Assembly: GCA_001724025.1 (NCBI GenBank)
Contig: MEDJ01000024.1
Span: 147,219-211,218 of the forward strand
Length of the DNA stretch: 64,000 nt
Direction: 5' to 3'
Source: Acidobacteria bacterium SCN 69-37
GTDB lineage: Bacteria; Acidobacteriota; Vicinamibacteria; Vicinamibacterales; SCN-69-37
The notes beneath the pieces are model-generated. The model did not search any database. It was not told the DNA's origin and saw only the letters and a list, made by a program, of their open reading frames with translations. Positions 40,639-49,403 of this stretch are shown piece after piece. A program made the position numbers and the translations under genes. Every line of letters begins with the position of its first letter. Position 1 is the first letter of the stretch.

Positions 40639-40897
40639 GGTCACCAATGTGTCGTGCCATGGGTTCTGGCTGTGGCTCGATGGGGAAGAGGTCTTCTTGC
40701 CGTTCGATCGGTTCCCATGGTTCCGCGATGCGTCCATCCGGGAAATCGCGGCCGTCGAGTGGCCCAGTCCGAACCATCTCTACTGGCCGGCACTCGACGT
40801 GGATCTCGCCGTCGAATCGGTGCGGCATCCCGATCGCTATCCGCTCGTGAGCCGGGCGCCACGGGCGACGCCCGCAGCGTCCGGGCGCCGCCCGTAG
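40598..40897 (+). CDS. DUF2442 domain protein
   Basis: A 99-residue protein: IEVTNVSCHGFWLWLDGEEV, FLPFDRFPWFRDASI and SPNHLYWPALDVDLAVESV are the DUF2442 signature. It is translated from inside the DUF4160 gene, so the two are coupled. The Ala/Pro-rich tail is not conserved in the family. Confidence 0.82.
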   Translation: MTSETPGTGTSRIEVTNVSCHGFWLWLDGEEVFLPFDRFPWFRDASIREIAAVEWPSPNHLYWPALDVDLAVESVRHPDRYPLVSRAPRATPAASGRRP

Positions 40898-40990
40898 ACC
40901 TCGCCGCCTGGTTCGGCGAACGCACATGGCGGCCCGGCTCGACAGCCGGAATGCCGGCGGCCGAGCCGAGGCCTTGATATCTGCTGTCGC

Positions 40991-41287
40991 CTACGACGTG
41001 CGCGCGGACGCCTGGAGCCGCTTGACCCACCCGTCGTTCACGAACGTCCCGAACGGCACGAAGGCCGCGCCGAACGTCCGGAGCCAGCCGACGATCCCGA
41101 CATCCCGTCCCCGCAGCGCCAGCCCCATCGTCAGGACGTACGCGATGAAGGCGATGCCGTGGATCCAGCCGACGGGCGGTACGAGCCACGGCTGACCGGC
41201 GAGGTACTTCAAGGGCATGGCCACGAGAAACAACAGCAGCGTGGTGACGCCCTCCACAAGGGCCACGACGCGAAACAGCTCGAGCAT
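40991..41287 (-). CDS. DUF3817 membrane protein
   Basis: A 98-residue protein with three helices: LFRVVALVEGVTTLLLFLVA, PPVGWIHGIAFIAYVLTMG and TFGAAFVPFGTFVND. EGVTTLLLF, MPLKYLAGQPWLVPPVGWIHG and the C-terminal PFGTF are DUF3817 motifs. Function unknown. It lies 25 bases after the YncE-like gene and may share its transcript. Confidence 0.85.
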   Translation of the reverse strand: MLELFRVVALVEGVTTLLLFLVAMPLKYLAGQPWLVPPVGWIHGIAFIAYVLTMGLALRGRDVGIVGWLRTFGAAFVPFGTFVNDGWVKRLQASARTS

Positions 41288-41312
41288 GTCAGGTCTCCGG
41301 TCTCCGGTGCGG

Positions 41313-42695
41313 CTACCGCTTCCTGGGCGTCAGCCGCGTGATGTGATCGCCGCCCTCGTTCATCGTCACCACGTAGACCGATCCGCGTCCGTCTTCGTGC
41401 ACGTGGTTCGGTGCCGTGCCGGTGCGGATGTTCGCGACGACGGCGCCGTCGGGATCGACCACTGCGACGGTGCCGCCTGTCCGGTTGACGACGTACGCCA
41501 GCCGCTCGATCGGATCGAAGGCCACGTTGATGGCGCCGCTGCCGATCGGGACGTCCTTGACGACGTCCCCGGTCATCGTATCGACAATGACCAGGTTGTC
41601 GGTGCCCTGTGCGGCCACGAACAGCCGCCGGGTACGGGCATCGTACGCCACGCCGATGGCCGACTGGACGTGCGGGACGGCGATGACCCTGTCGATGGTC
41701 TGGCGGGTGACGTCGATGATCACGGCTTCCGGCGTCTCGAGACTGACGGTGAAGAGCTTGCCTGCCGCGCGGTCCAGCTCGAGGCTCGTGGGCACGAACG
41801 TGCCGCCCCACCTGGCCGATTTGATCTCGATCGTGCCGATGCGCGCGAGCGTGCCCGTGTCGAAGACCGCGATCACGTTGCTGCCGGTGGCCGACGCGTA
41901 CGCCCGGCTGCGGTCCGCGTCGACGATGATGTCGCGGGCGTGGGGGACCAGGTCGGTGGGAAACTGCTTCACGAGTGCGAGATCCGACTGTCGATAGACG
42001 GCCACCGTCCCCTGACGGCTGTTGGTGACCCACACGGTGTCGTGCGCGTCGTCGACGGCGACGCCGTAGACCGCGAGCAGGCCGCCGCTCGTGTCGCCAG
42101 GTGCCGGGGCCGGAGTGATGCGGTGCTGCAGCGTCAACGTCCGGGCATCGAACTTGAGCAGGCCCGAGACCTTGACGGGCGGGCGGCCGACGGCCTGCGT
42201 GACGAACAGCGTGTCGTGCTTCGCACTGTGCGCCGCCTGATAGAGATGGTGGTAGTTCGTGCCGACCGGGGAGACCCGAACGACATCGAAGCGATCCGAG
42301 CCCGTCAGGGGCAGCGACGGCGAGACCTTCAGGTTGACGATCTGCGCTGCCGTCGGCTGCGACGCGCTCACGACGATGGGATGGATCCCGACGGCCACCG
42401 ACGCGGGCAGGCGCAGGTGTACGCGGAACGCCCCGTCGGCGCCGACGGCGACCGGCTCGGGCGTGAGCCGATCGAGGCCGTTCGACAGCACCACACGCTG
42501 GCCAGGCACGAAGCGCGCGCCGACCAGGTCCAGTTCGTCGCCCGGCAGCACCAGGCTCTTCGACACCGAGACCGTGCCGCTGAAATCCCGGGCCGGCAAC
42601 GTGAACGTCTGCGCGATGGCCGCCACCGGGCCGGAGAAGACGAGCGCCGCCGCGAGCCACGCGGCGATTGAGAACAGGGGAAGACGCAGGGACAT
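41313..42695 (-). CDS. YncE-like seven-bladed beta-propeller protein
   Basis: A 460-residue secreted protein. Signal peptide (LFSIAAWLAAALVFSGPVAA), an immunoglobulin-like N-terminal domain (about 30-125), then a YVTN-type propeller with repeated units such as VAVYRQSDLALVKQF, IAVFDTGTLARIGTI and LVIVDTMTGDVVKDV. E. coli YncE is iron-regulated and periplasmic; the neighbouring TonB receptor suggests a similar setting. A single operon with the receptor is likely (66-base gap). Confidence 0.85.
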   Translation of the reverse strand: MSLRLPLFSIAAWLAAALVFSGPVAAIAQTFTLPARDFSGTVSVSKSLVLPGDELDLVGARFVPGQRVVLSNGLDRLTPEPVAVGADGAFRVHLRLPASVAVGIHPIVVSASQPTAAQIVNLKVSPSLPLTGSDRFDVVRVSPVGTNYHHLYQAAHSAKHDTLFVTQAVGRPPVKVSGLLKFDARTLTLQHRITPAPAPGDTSGGLLAVYGVAVDDAHDTVWVTNSRQGTVAVYRQSDLALVKQFPTDLVPHARDIIVDADRSRAYASATGSNVIAVFDTGTLARIGTIEIKSARWGGTFVPTSLELDRAAGKLFTVSLETPEAVIIDVTRQTIDRVIAVPHVQSAIGVAYDARTRRLFVAAQGTDNLVIVDTMTGDVVKDVPIGSGAINVAFDPIERLAYVVNRTGGTVAVVDPDGAVVANIRTGTAPNHVHEDGRGSVYVVTMNEGGDHITRLTPRKR

Positions 42696-42761
42696 GGGTA
42701 TGACCTCGAATGATGGACGTGTGTGGAGGGCCGGACCGACGATGGTCCGGTCCGATCTGGT

Positions 42762-45077
42762 TCAGAAGGGCGCGGTGATGCCGACGAAGAACCGGCGCCG
42801 CGGCTGGTAGAAGCCGAAGTCCGTCGTGCCGCCGATCTCCTTCTGGAACAGGTTCTCGACGCCCACGCGGATGCGGAGGTGGGGCGAGATGCGGTAGTTC
42901 CCGGCCAGGTCGAAGATGGTGTAACCCCGCACGATCGTCGTGCCCGTGCCGAGCTGTCTGCCCGTGTATTGCGCGGAGAGCTGCCCGCCCAGCCGTGTCG
43001 TCGGCTGCCAGTCGACGGAGGCGTAGGCCGACACTTCCGGCGTCGTGATGAGCGTGGCGCCCGTCGACACGTTCTTGGCCTCGAGCATCCACGTGACATT
43101 CGATCGCAGGGTCACGGTCTCGACGACCGGCAGCGAGACCGACGCCTCGAGGCCGCGCGTGCGTGCCTTCTCGACGTTGTTCATCTGCGTCCACCAGTAG
43201 CCGTGGAAGAAGCCGAGCGCGGTGTACTGCAGCTTGTTCGTGAAGTTCGTGTGGAAGTACGTCGCCGAGACCGACAGGCGATCGCGATCGAAGCCTGCGC
43301 CGATTTCCGACGACGTGCTCGTCTCGGGCTTCAGGTTCGGGTTGCCGGCCATCCAGCAGCCGCCGCTGGCGGAACTCCAGCCGAGTGACACGAGGCTCGT
43401 GCAACCGTTGCCGCGCGAGTTCGTGGCCGCCTTGGCCGTGTGTTCCTTGAGGTTCGGCGCACGGAACCCCTGCGACACGCCGCCCCGGACCGTCCAGTTC
43501 GGCAGCGGGTGATAGACCGCATACGCCCGCGGACTCGTGTGGGATCCGAACTTCTCGTGATGATCGAGCCGTGCGCCCAGTGTGAGGACGAACCGGCTCG
43601 ACAGACCGATGTTGTCCTCGGCGAAGAGCGCCGCCGTCTCGCCGGTCAGCGTCGCCCCGGCCGTGGGCAGCCCGTCGTACTGGATCGGGGCGTTGCCGAT
43701 CGTCTGCGTGTTCGTGAGCTCTTCCTGCCGGAACTGGCCGCCGACCCGAATCACCTGCGAGATCCGGCGATCCACCGCGACGTCGACGCTGCCCTCGAGT
43801 GTGCGATCCATCGACGTCGCCGTGCTGCCCTCGACCTCGCTGTCGTAGTTGGACTGGAACAGCCGCACGCGCGACGACCCGAACGACCACTTGCCGTCGT
43901 GGCCGACGCTGAAGCCGGTGCGCGTCAGGTGGCTCGGGCCCCAGGCGCTCTGCGCCACGGGCACGCCCTGGGCGTTGACGATCGGCGTCTCGGGCGCCAG
44001 CGACTCCTGGAGCCCGTAGGACGCCTCGAACTCGACCTGCTGCGTGCCGGAGACGCGCCAGTTCAGCAGGGCGTTCGTACTGGTGTCGCGCACCCCGGCC
44101 GCGCCGTTGTTGCCGCTGATGTTCACCTCGTCCGGACTCTGCTGTGTGACGCCGGCGTTGAGCCGGAGCCCGAGGTGCCGGCCGATCGGACCTGCCACGC
44201 TGAACGCGCCCTGCCGCGCGTCGCCGCGGTCGACCGATCCGGATCGCGTGTAGTTGGTCGAGACCGATCCGGCCCACCGCTGCGGAATCCGGCGGGTGAT
44301 GATGTTGATGACGCCACCCATTGCGTCTGACCCGTAGAGCGTGGACATCGGTCCGCGGATGACCTCGATGCGTTCGATCAATTCCGGCGAGATCCAGTTC
44401 AGATCCTGGCGGCCGAGATCGGGTCGGTAGTTCACCCCGGATGAATCGCCCATGCGTTTGCCGTCGACCAGCATCAGCGAGTACTTGTCCTCCATCCCGC
44501 GCAGGGAGATCTTCGACATCGCACCGGACGGGCTGAGCCCGCCGGTGATGCCCGGGACGGTGCGCAGCAGCTGCCCGAGGTCGTGGACGGGCCGCTGCTC
44601 GATCTGCTGGCGCGAGATGACGCTGATGCTGGCCGGCGCCTCGCGCAACTGTTGCTCGATGCCCGTGGCGCTGACCACCACGGTGTCCGTGAGCCCTTCG
44701 ACGCGCAAGGCGACGTCGAGGGGGGCCGGACGGTCGCCGTCGACGACGATCTCGCGGGCGAACACCGCGAAGCCCGATCGTTCGACGATCACCGTGCACG
44801 ATCCGGCACGGACGGGAAGGCGGTAACGGCCTTGCGGACCGCTCACCGCCTCGTACGTCTGGGTGCCGCAGCGCGCGCTGATGCGTGCGCCGGCCACGCG
44901 GCCGCCGGATGGATCGGTGACGATGCCCTCGATCGCCGGTGCCGACGATGGCGACTGCGCGGACACCGGGGGCGTGCCGCCCAGGAGCAGGCACGCACAC
45001 AGCAGGACGCACGGCACGTCGCGTCGTGCCGTGAAGGGGAGCGGTCGGTGAATGACAGAGAACGGTATCGGTAACAT
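42762..45077 (-). CDS. TonB-dependent receptor of the CirA/FepA type
   Basis: A 771-residue outer-membrane receptor. Signal peptide, a carboxypeptidase-regulatory-like N-terminal domain (IEGIVTDPSGGRVAGARISA), a TonB-box-like TDTVVVSAT, and a plug domain with LRGMEDKYSLMLVDGKRMGD and IERIEVIRGPMSTLYGSDAM, close to CirA/FepA. The 22-strand barrel ends in FFVGITAPF. It probably takes up a catecholate siderophore. The ATG at 45077 is chosen from the signal peptide. A 34-bp palindrome lies 168 bases upstream. Confidence 0.9.
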   Translation of the reverse strand: MLPIPFSVIHRPLPFTARRDVPCVLLCACLLLGGTPPVSAQSPSSAPAIEGIVTDPSGGRVAGARISARCGTQTYEAVSGPQGRYRLPVRAGSCTVIVERSGFAVFAREIVVDGDRPAPLDVALRVEGLTDTVVVSATGIEQQLREAPASISVISRQQIEQRPVHDLGQLLRTVPGITGGLSPSGAMSKISLRGMEDKYSLMLVDGKRMGDSSGVNYRPDLGRQDLNWISPELIERIEVIRGPMSTLYGSDAMGGVINIITRRIPQRWAGSVSTNYTRSGSVDRGDARQGAFSVAGPIGRHLGLRLNAGVTQQSPDEVNISGNNGAAGVRDTSTNALLNWRVSGTQQVEFEASYGLQESLAPETPIVNAQGVPVAQSAWGPSHLTRTGFSVGHDGKWSFGSSRVRLFQSNYDSEVEGSTATSMDRTLEGSVDVAVDRRISQVIRVGGQFRQEELTNTQTIGNAPIQYDGLPTAGATLTGETAALFAEDNIGLSSRFVLTLGARLDHHEKFGSHTSPRAYAVYHPLPNWTVRGGVSQGFRAPNLKEHTAKAATNSRGNGCTSLVSLGWSSASGGCWMAGNPNLKPETSTSSEIGAGFDRDRLSVSATYFHTNFTNKLQYTALGFFHGYWWTQMNNVEKARTRGLEASVSLPVVETVTLRSNVTWMLEAKNVSTGATLITTPEVSAYASVDWQPTTRLGGQLSAQYTGRQLGTGTTIVRGYTIFDLAGNYRISPHLRIRVGVENLFQKEIGGTTDFGFYQPRRRFFVGITAPF

Positions 45078-45244
45078 GGAGGCGAACCCCAGGGGAAACA
45101 GGCGGGCCCGCCGGCGCGTATATGAGCCGTCGGCCCTCCCGGAGTGGCTGATCCCCGGCTCCCGTCGTCCTTTGTCAGAGGTGTGCGGCGGGGGCCGGGC
45201 GTTCGTACGGCGCGGGTCGGTGCAGGTCCGGCGAGGCCGACAGT

Positions 45245-45278
45245 GAGTGTCAAATGAGACCAGTCTCATTTGACACTC
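45245..45278. promoter_or_regulatory. 34-bp perfect palindrome upstream of the TonB receptor
   Basis: Arms GAGTGTCAAATGAGAC and GTCTCATTTGACACTC are exact complements around CA. Each arm contains TTGACA reading outward, so it may cover a -35 box. No T-run follows, so a terminator is unlikely. It lies between the receptor gene and the end of the AraC gene. The AATGAGA/TCTCATT half-sites recall Fur boxes, but the centre spacing is even, so Fur is not certain. Confidence 0.7.
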
Positions 45279-45377
45279 GGTGAGTATAGCGATGGCGGTT
45301 CGTGCGACACCGACATCCGGTCAGCCGATGCGCGAATTCGGCCACGAGATGCGGGACGACGGCGAAGGCTGCGTCGG

Positions 45378-46202
45378 CTAGGGGAGGAGGACGTCGCGGA
45401 CGGGCCGGTTGGCGCCCCGCCCGGCGACGTACCGCGCGGGCGTCGTCCCGACGGCACGACGGAACATGGCAATGAACGCGCTCGAACGTTCGTAGCCGAG
45501 TTCGAGTGCGACGGTCCGGACGGTGGCACCGTCGCTGAGTCGCTGCAGTGCGGCGAGGATGTGGAGCTGCTGCCGCCAGCGGACGAAGCCCATGCCGACC
45601 TCGCGGCCAAGGGCGCGTGTCAGCGTGCGTCCGGAGGCCCCCGTGCGCCGGCTCCATTCGGCCAGCGACGCGCGATCGGCGGGATTGGCGAGCAGGGCCT
45701 GCGCGATCTGGCGCAGGCGCGTGTCGCGCGGGAACGGAAAGGCGAGTGTTTCGCTCGAGACGCGGCTGAGTCGATCGAGCAGAACGGTCGTCGCACGACC
45801 GTCGGGGCCGTCGACGTCGTACAGCTCCGGCATACGCGCCGCGTGGCGCAGCAATTCACGCAGCAGCGGCGGCACCCAGAAGAGGAATGGTTCGCAAGGC
45901 AGCCCGGGGACGGCTGACGGTGGCACGTAGATGCAGTAGAAGTGCAGATTGCCCCGGCCGCTCATGCCATGGCGCACGTCGCCGGGAATCCAGACCGCGT
46001 AATGCGGCGGCACCAGCCAGGCGTCGTCGCCGACCCGGCAGGTGATCCGGCCGCGCACCGCGAACAGGACCTGCGCCTTGTGATGACTGTGGAGTTCCCT
46101 GTCGACGTCCGTGGCAGAGACGGTGAAGCCCACCGCGCGCACGGCTCGCGGGACGTCGTCAGGAGGGCGCAGATCGGCCGAAATGCCCGCGATCATGGGC
46201 AT
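45378..46202 (-). CDS. AraC-family regulator with cupin sensor domain
   Basis: A 274-residue protein. The N-terminal cupin half (HSHHKAQVLFAVRGRITCRV) is followed by a helical linker and a C-terminal AraC HTH pair (GASGRTLTRALGREVGMGFV and ALELGYERSSAFIAMFRRAV, then GTTPARY). The position upstream of the TonB receptor on the same strand suggests it controls that gene, perhaps with a siderophore or metal complex as the ligand. Start taken at 46202. Confidence 0.85.
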   Translation of the reverse strand: MPMIAGISADLRPPDDVPRAVRAVGFTVSATDVDRELHSHHKAQVLFAVRGRITCRVGDDAWLVPPHYAVWIPGDVRHGMSGRGNLHFYCIYVPPSAVPGLPCEPFLFWVPPLLRELLRHAARMPELYDVDGPDGRATTVLLDRLSRVSSETLAFPFPRDTRLRQIAQALLANPADRASLAEWSRRTGASGRTLTRALGREVGMGFVRWRQQLHILAALQRLSDGATVRTVALELGYERSSAFIAMFRRAVGTTPARYVAGRGANRPVRDVLLP

Positions 46203-46322
46203 GGCGGAATCATAGATAGGCCCAAAAGAGTCGGTCAAACGGCCGGACGTTTCCGTGACGCAGCCGCGCCTCGGTAGTAGGCGCCGCCATCCTGCGAGGC
46301 CCGGTCCTCCGTACTCCCGCCC

Positions 46323-47792
46323 CTACTTCAGCACGTCCTCCGTCTTCACCACCGTCACCGGTCCGAGCTTCGCGTCGCGCACCGGTTGTTCGATCGTCTT
46401 CAGGTCACCGACCACGACGACGATGACGTGGTCGGGCTGGATGTACTGCGTCACGATGCGCTGGACGTCGGCGGCGGTGACCGCCTGGATCTTCGGGACG
46501 TACTCGTCGAAGAACGACTCCTGCAGGCCGTAGACCACCAGGTCCATCACCTGTGCGGCCATGCCTGTCGTGGTCTCGAACGCCCCGGGGAAGCCGAGGG
46601 CCTCGAGGTTCTTGACGCGCGTCAGTTCGTCGGCACCGGGTGCAGGCGCCATGCCGGTCAGCTCGTTGAAGAACTCGACCAGCGCCTCGCGCGTCTTGTC
46701 GCTCTGCACCCCGGCGAGCGCCACGAACGGCCCGGCCTGCTGGCGCATCGTGAACTGCGAGCCCGCGCCGTACGTGTAGCCGTTCCGCTCGCGCAGGTTC
46801 TGGTTGAGCCGCGACGAGAACGAGCCGCCGAGCATCGTGTTGGTCACGTCGATCGCGTGGTAGTCAGGCGTGTCGCGCGCCACGCCAATCGCGCCGATGC
46901 GGATCTGCGACTGCGCCGCGCCCGGTTTGTCGATGAGGTAGACGCGCCGCGCCTTGACCGGTGCGGGTGTCGGCAACGTGGGACGCGGCACGACGCCCGT
47001 GTCCTTCCACGCGCCGAACGCCTGCTCCAACTGCGGCAGGACGGTGGCCGCCGTGACGTCGCCGACCACCAGCAGGTGCGCGTTCGCCGGTTGATAGTGC
47101 GCCGCGTGGAACGCGCGCAGGTCGTCGGCCGTGATCGCGGTGTTGGTGGCCTCGGTGCCGGCCACGCCCGTGCCGTAGCGATGATCCGCGCCGTAGAGCA
47201 GGCGGTTGAACGCGGCCGTGGCCAGCGCCGACGGGTTGTCACGCAGTTGCAGCAGGTCCGTCAGCCGCTGTCCGCGCAGCCGCTCGAGATCCGTGGTCGG
47301 GAACGTCGGCCGCAGCGCGACGTCGGCCATGAGCGGCAGCGCCTGGTCGATCGTCGAGACCAGTGCGTGCAGCCTGACGAACGAGGCGTCGTACGAGCTG
47401 CTCGTGGTGAGCGTGGCACCGAGCGATTCGATGGCGTCGGCCAGTTGGAGCGCGTCGCGCCCGCCCGCGCCCTCGTCGAGCATCGCGGCCGTGAAGCTGG
47501 CGACCCCGAACCTGCCCGCCGGATCGGCCGCCGCACCCGACCGCACGATCAGGCTCACGTCGACGACAGGGACCTCGTGCATCTCGACGACCCACACGGA
47601 CAGGCCGTTCGTCAGCGTGTGTTTGTCGATCAACGGCAGGGCGAAGGTCGGCGCCGGGCCCGTGGCCGGTGGCGTCGAGCGATCCGGAGCCCCCTGTGCG
47701 CCGGAGGCCAGGGGCGTGAACAGCAGCGCCGTCGCGCACGCCACCGTCCACGCGCGGCGCAGCGACGAAGACACGCGCATCATCCTCATCAT
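46323..47792 (-). CDS. M16-family peptidase, inactive-type subunit
   Basis: A 489-residue secreted protein with an M16 fold in two halves. The place of HxxEH is taken by FTAAMLDEG, so zinc binding is lost; other features (LPLIDKHTLTNGLSVWVVEM, LLVVGDVTAATVLPQLEQAF and LGGSFSSRLNQNLRERNGYT) are conserved. It should pair with the active subunit encoded just upstream. AAGGAG lies six bases before the ATG at 47792. Confidence 0.88.
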   Translation of the reverse strand: MMRMMRVSSSLRRAWTVACATALLFTPLASGAQGAPDRSTPPATGPAPTFALPLIDKHTLTNGLSVWVVEMHEVPVVDVSLIVRSGAAADPAGRFGVASFTAAMLDEGAGGRDALQLADAIESLGATLTTSSSYDASFVRLHALVSTIDQALPLMADVALRPTFPTTDLERLRGQRLTDLLQLRDNPSALATAAFNRLLYGADHRYGTGVAGTEATNTAITADDLRAFHAAHYQPANAHLLVVGDVTAATVLPQLEQAFGAWKDTGVVPRPTLPTPAPVKARRVYLIDKPGAAQSQIRIGAIGVARDTPDYHAIDVTNTMLGGSFSSRLNQNLRERNGYTYGAGSQFTMRQQAGPFVALAGVQSDKTREALVEFFNELTGMAPAPGADELTRVKNLEALGFPGAFETTTGMAAQVMDLVVYGLQESFFDEYVPKIQAVTAADVQRIVTQYIQPDHVIVVVVGDLKTIEQPVRDAKLGPVTVVKTEDVLK

Positions 47793-47802
47793 CGTCGTCT
47801 CC

Positions 47803-49218
47803 TTATTGCGCGGCCGGGATGACCGAGAGCTCGAGGCGTCGGCCGGGCGGCAGCCAGTAGCGCACGGCCGCCTGGATGTCGTTCGGTGACAGCGCCTGGT
47901 AGCGCGCGAGGTCTTCGGCAAAGTAGTCGGGGTTGCCAGTCGCCATGAAGTAGGTATTGAGGAGATCGGCCTTGTTCTCCACGGTTTCCATCGCGCCGAA
48001 GAACGACGCCTCGATGCCGTTCTTCACGCGCTGCAGTTCGCGGTCGTCGGGCGGCGTCTGCCGCAGCGCCTCGAGCTCCTCGTCGATGATCGTCGTGAGG
48101 CGCGCGAGCGACGCCTCCGGCGTCAGATCGGAGGGACGCGCCGTGGCGACGATCAGGTAGATCGAGCCTTCGCGCGAGGAGTACTGCACGGCCGTCACGT
48201 CCTGCGCGATTTGCAGGTCGTAGACCAGACGCTTGTACAGCCGCGAGTTCTTGCCTTGGCTGAGGATGCCGCTGAGCATGTCGAGCTCCGCATCGCCCGG
48301 ACGATACATGCCCGGCGAATGCCAGGCGAGATAGACGCGCGGCAACTGGACCTGATCCGTCAGCGTCTCCTTGACGACGCCCGTCAGTTCGGCGGCCGGC
48401 ACCTTGAGCGGCGGCACCGAGGCCCCGGCCTTCACGTCGCTGAACCAGTGCTCGACCTTGCGGCGCGCGTCCGCCAGGTCGATGTCGCCGGCAATCACGA
48501 GACTGGCATTGCCCGGCGCGTAGTACGTCTTGAAGAACTCGATGACGTCCTCGTGCGTGGCGGCCGTCAGGTCGTCCATGTAGCCGATGACCGGCCAGTG
48601 GTAGGGATGGTCGTCCGGATACATCAACTCGGTCAGCCGCAGCATCGCCTTGCCGTACGGCGTGTTCTCGTAGCGCTGGCGCAGCTCGTTCTTCACCACG
48701 TCGCGCTGGCTGTCGACCATCTGCGGCGTGACGATGTCGAGCAGGTAGCCCATGCGATCGGACTCGAGGAACAGCGCCAGGTCGAGCGCGTTCGACGGGA
48801 CGGTCTCGTAGTAGTTCGTGCGATCGGACGTGGTCGATCCGTTGTTGGTGCCGCCGGCCGATTCGAGGAGCGTGTCGAAGAGCCCCTCGGCCACATGCCC
48901 CGATCCTTCGACCATCAGGTGTTCGAACAGGTGCGCGAAGCCGGTGCGGCCGGGCTTCTCGTTGGCCGACCCGACGTGATACCAGACGTTGACCGCTACC
49001 TGCGGCACGCTGCGGTCCTGGTGCAGGATGACGCGCAGGCCGTTGGGCAGCGTGAACATGTCGTAGGGGACGCTGAGTAACGGCGGCACGGCGGCGGGCT
49101 GCGCGGCCGCGGGTTGTGCGGCGGCGGGTGCGGCGAGGCCAACGACACCGGCGAGGGCCAGGACTCCCGCGGTCGCGAGACCACGGACTGTGCGGGTAAG
49201 CGGCAAGCGGCTGGGCAT
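47803..49218 (-). CDS. M16-family zinc peptidase, active subunit
   Basis: A 471-residue secreted protein with the inverse zinc motif HLFEH (GFAHLFEHLMVEGSGH, about 107-121) and the distal Glu in the helix after it. Signal peptide GLATAGVLALAGVVGLAAPA. It is 10 bases upstream of the partner gene, forming the usual alpha/beta pair of bacterial M16B proteases. Substrates are short peptides in the periplasm (inferred). Confidence 0.9.
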   Translation of the reverse strand: MPSRLPLTRTVRGLATAGVLALAGVVGLAAPAAAQPAAAQPAAVPPLLSVPYDMFTLPNGLRVILHQDRSVPQVAVNVWYHVGSANEKPGRTGFAHLFEHLMVEGSGHVAEGLFDTLLESAGGTNNGSTTSDRTNYYETVPSNALDLALFLESDRMGYLLDIVTPQMVDSQRDVVKNELRQRYENTPYGKAMLRLTELMYPDDHPYHWPVIGYMDDLTAATHEDVIEFFKTYYAPGNASLVIAGDIDLADARRKVEHWFSDVKAGASVPPLKVPAAELTGVVKETLTDQVQLPRVYLAWHSPGMYRPGDAELDMLSGILSQGKNSRLYKRLVYDLQIAQDVTAVQYSSREGSIYLIVATARPSDLTPEASLARLTTIIDEELEALRQTPPDDRELQRVKNGIEASFFGAMETVENKADLLNTYFMATGNPDYFAEDLARYQALSPNDIQAAVRYWLPPGRRLELSVIPAAQ

Positions 49219-49250
49219 CCCTGCGCTCCTTCGCTGGACAGTGTACCGGA

Positions 49251-49391
49251 GGCGGGGAGGCTGCAGGCTGGGAGGAGGCTGGAAGACTGGAAGAAGGCTA
49301 CGAGGCCACGAGGCCACGAGGCGACACGGTAGAGCGATGCCTCCCCGTCTTCCGGCCTCCTTCCAGCCTGCCGCCTCCCAGCCTTCTGCTA
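49251..49391. repeat. 8-bp-period dispersed repeat, copy 5, with inverted flank
   Basis: Exact 8-mers from 49277: ggctggaa, gactggaa, gaaggcta, then in register aaggctac, gaggccac, gaggccac, gaggcgac (49294-49325). The right flank (CCTCCCCGTCTTCC, CTTCCAGCCTGCC) is the inverted module. It fills the space between divergent genes at 49218 and 49404. Confidence 0.75.
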
Positions 49392-49403
49392 TCGTCCTCG
49401 TCC

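Noticed and set aside
41209..45012. A 1267-codon minus frame spanning the YncE-like and TonB genes
   Set aside because: It is out of frame with both recognised proteins and its composition is Arg/His/Gly/Pro rich.
45261..45300. Terminator reading of the 34-bp palindrome
   Set aside because: No T-run on either side, and both arms contain promoter-like hexamers.
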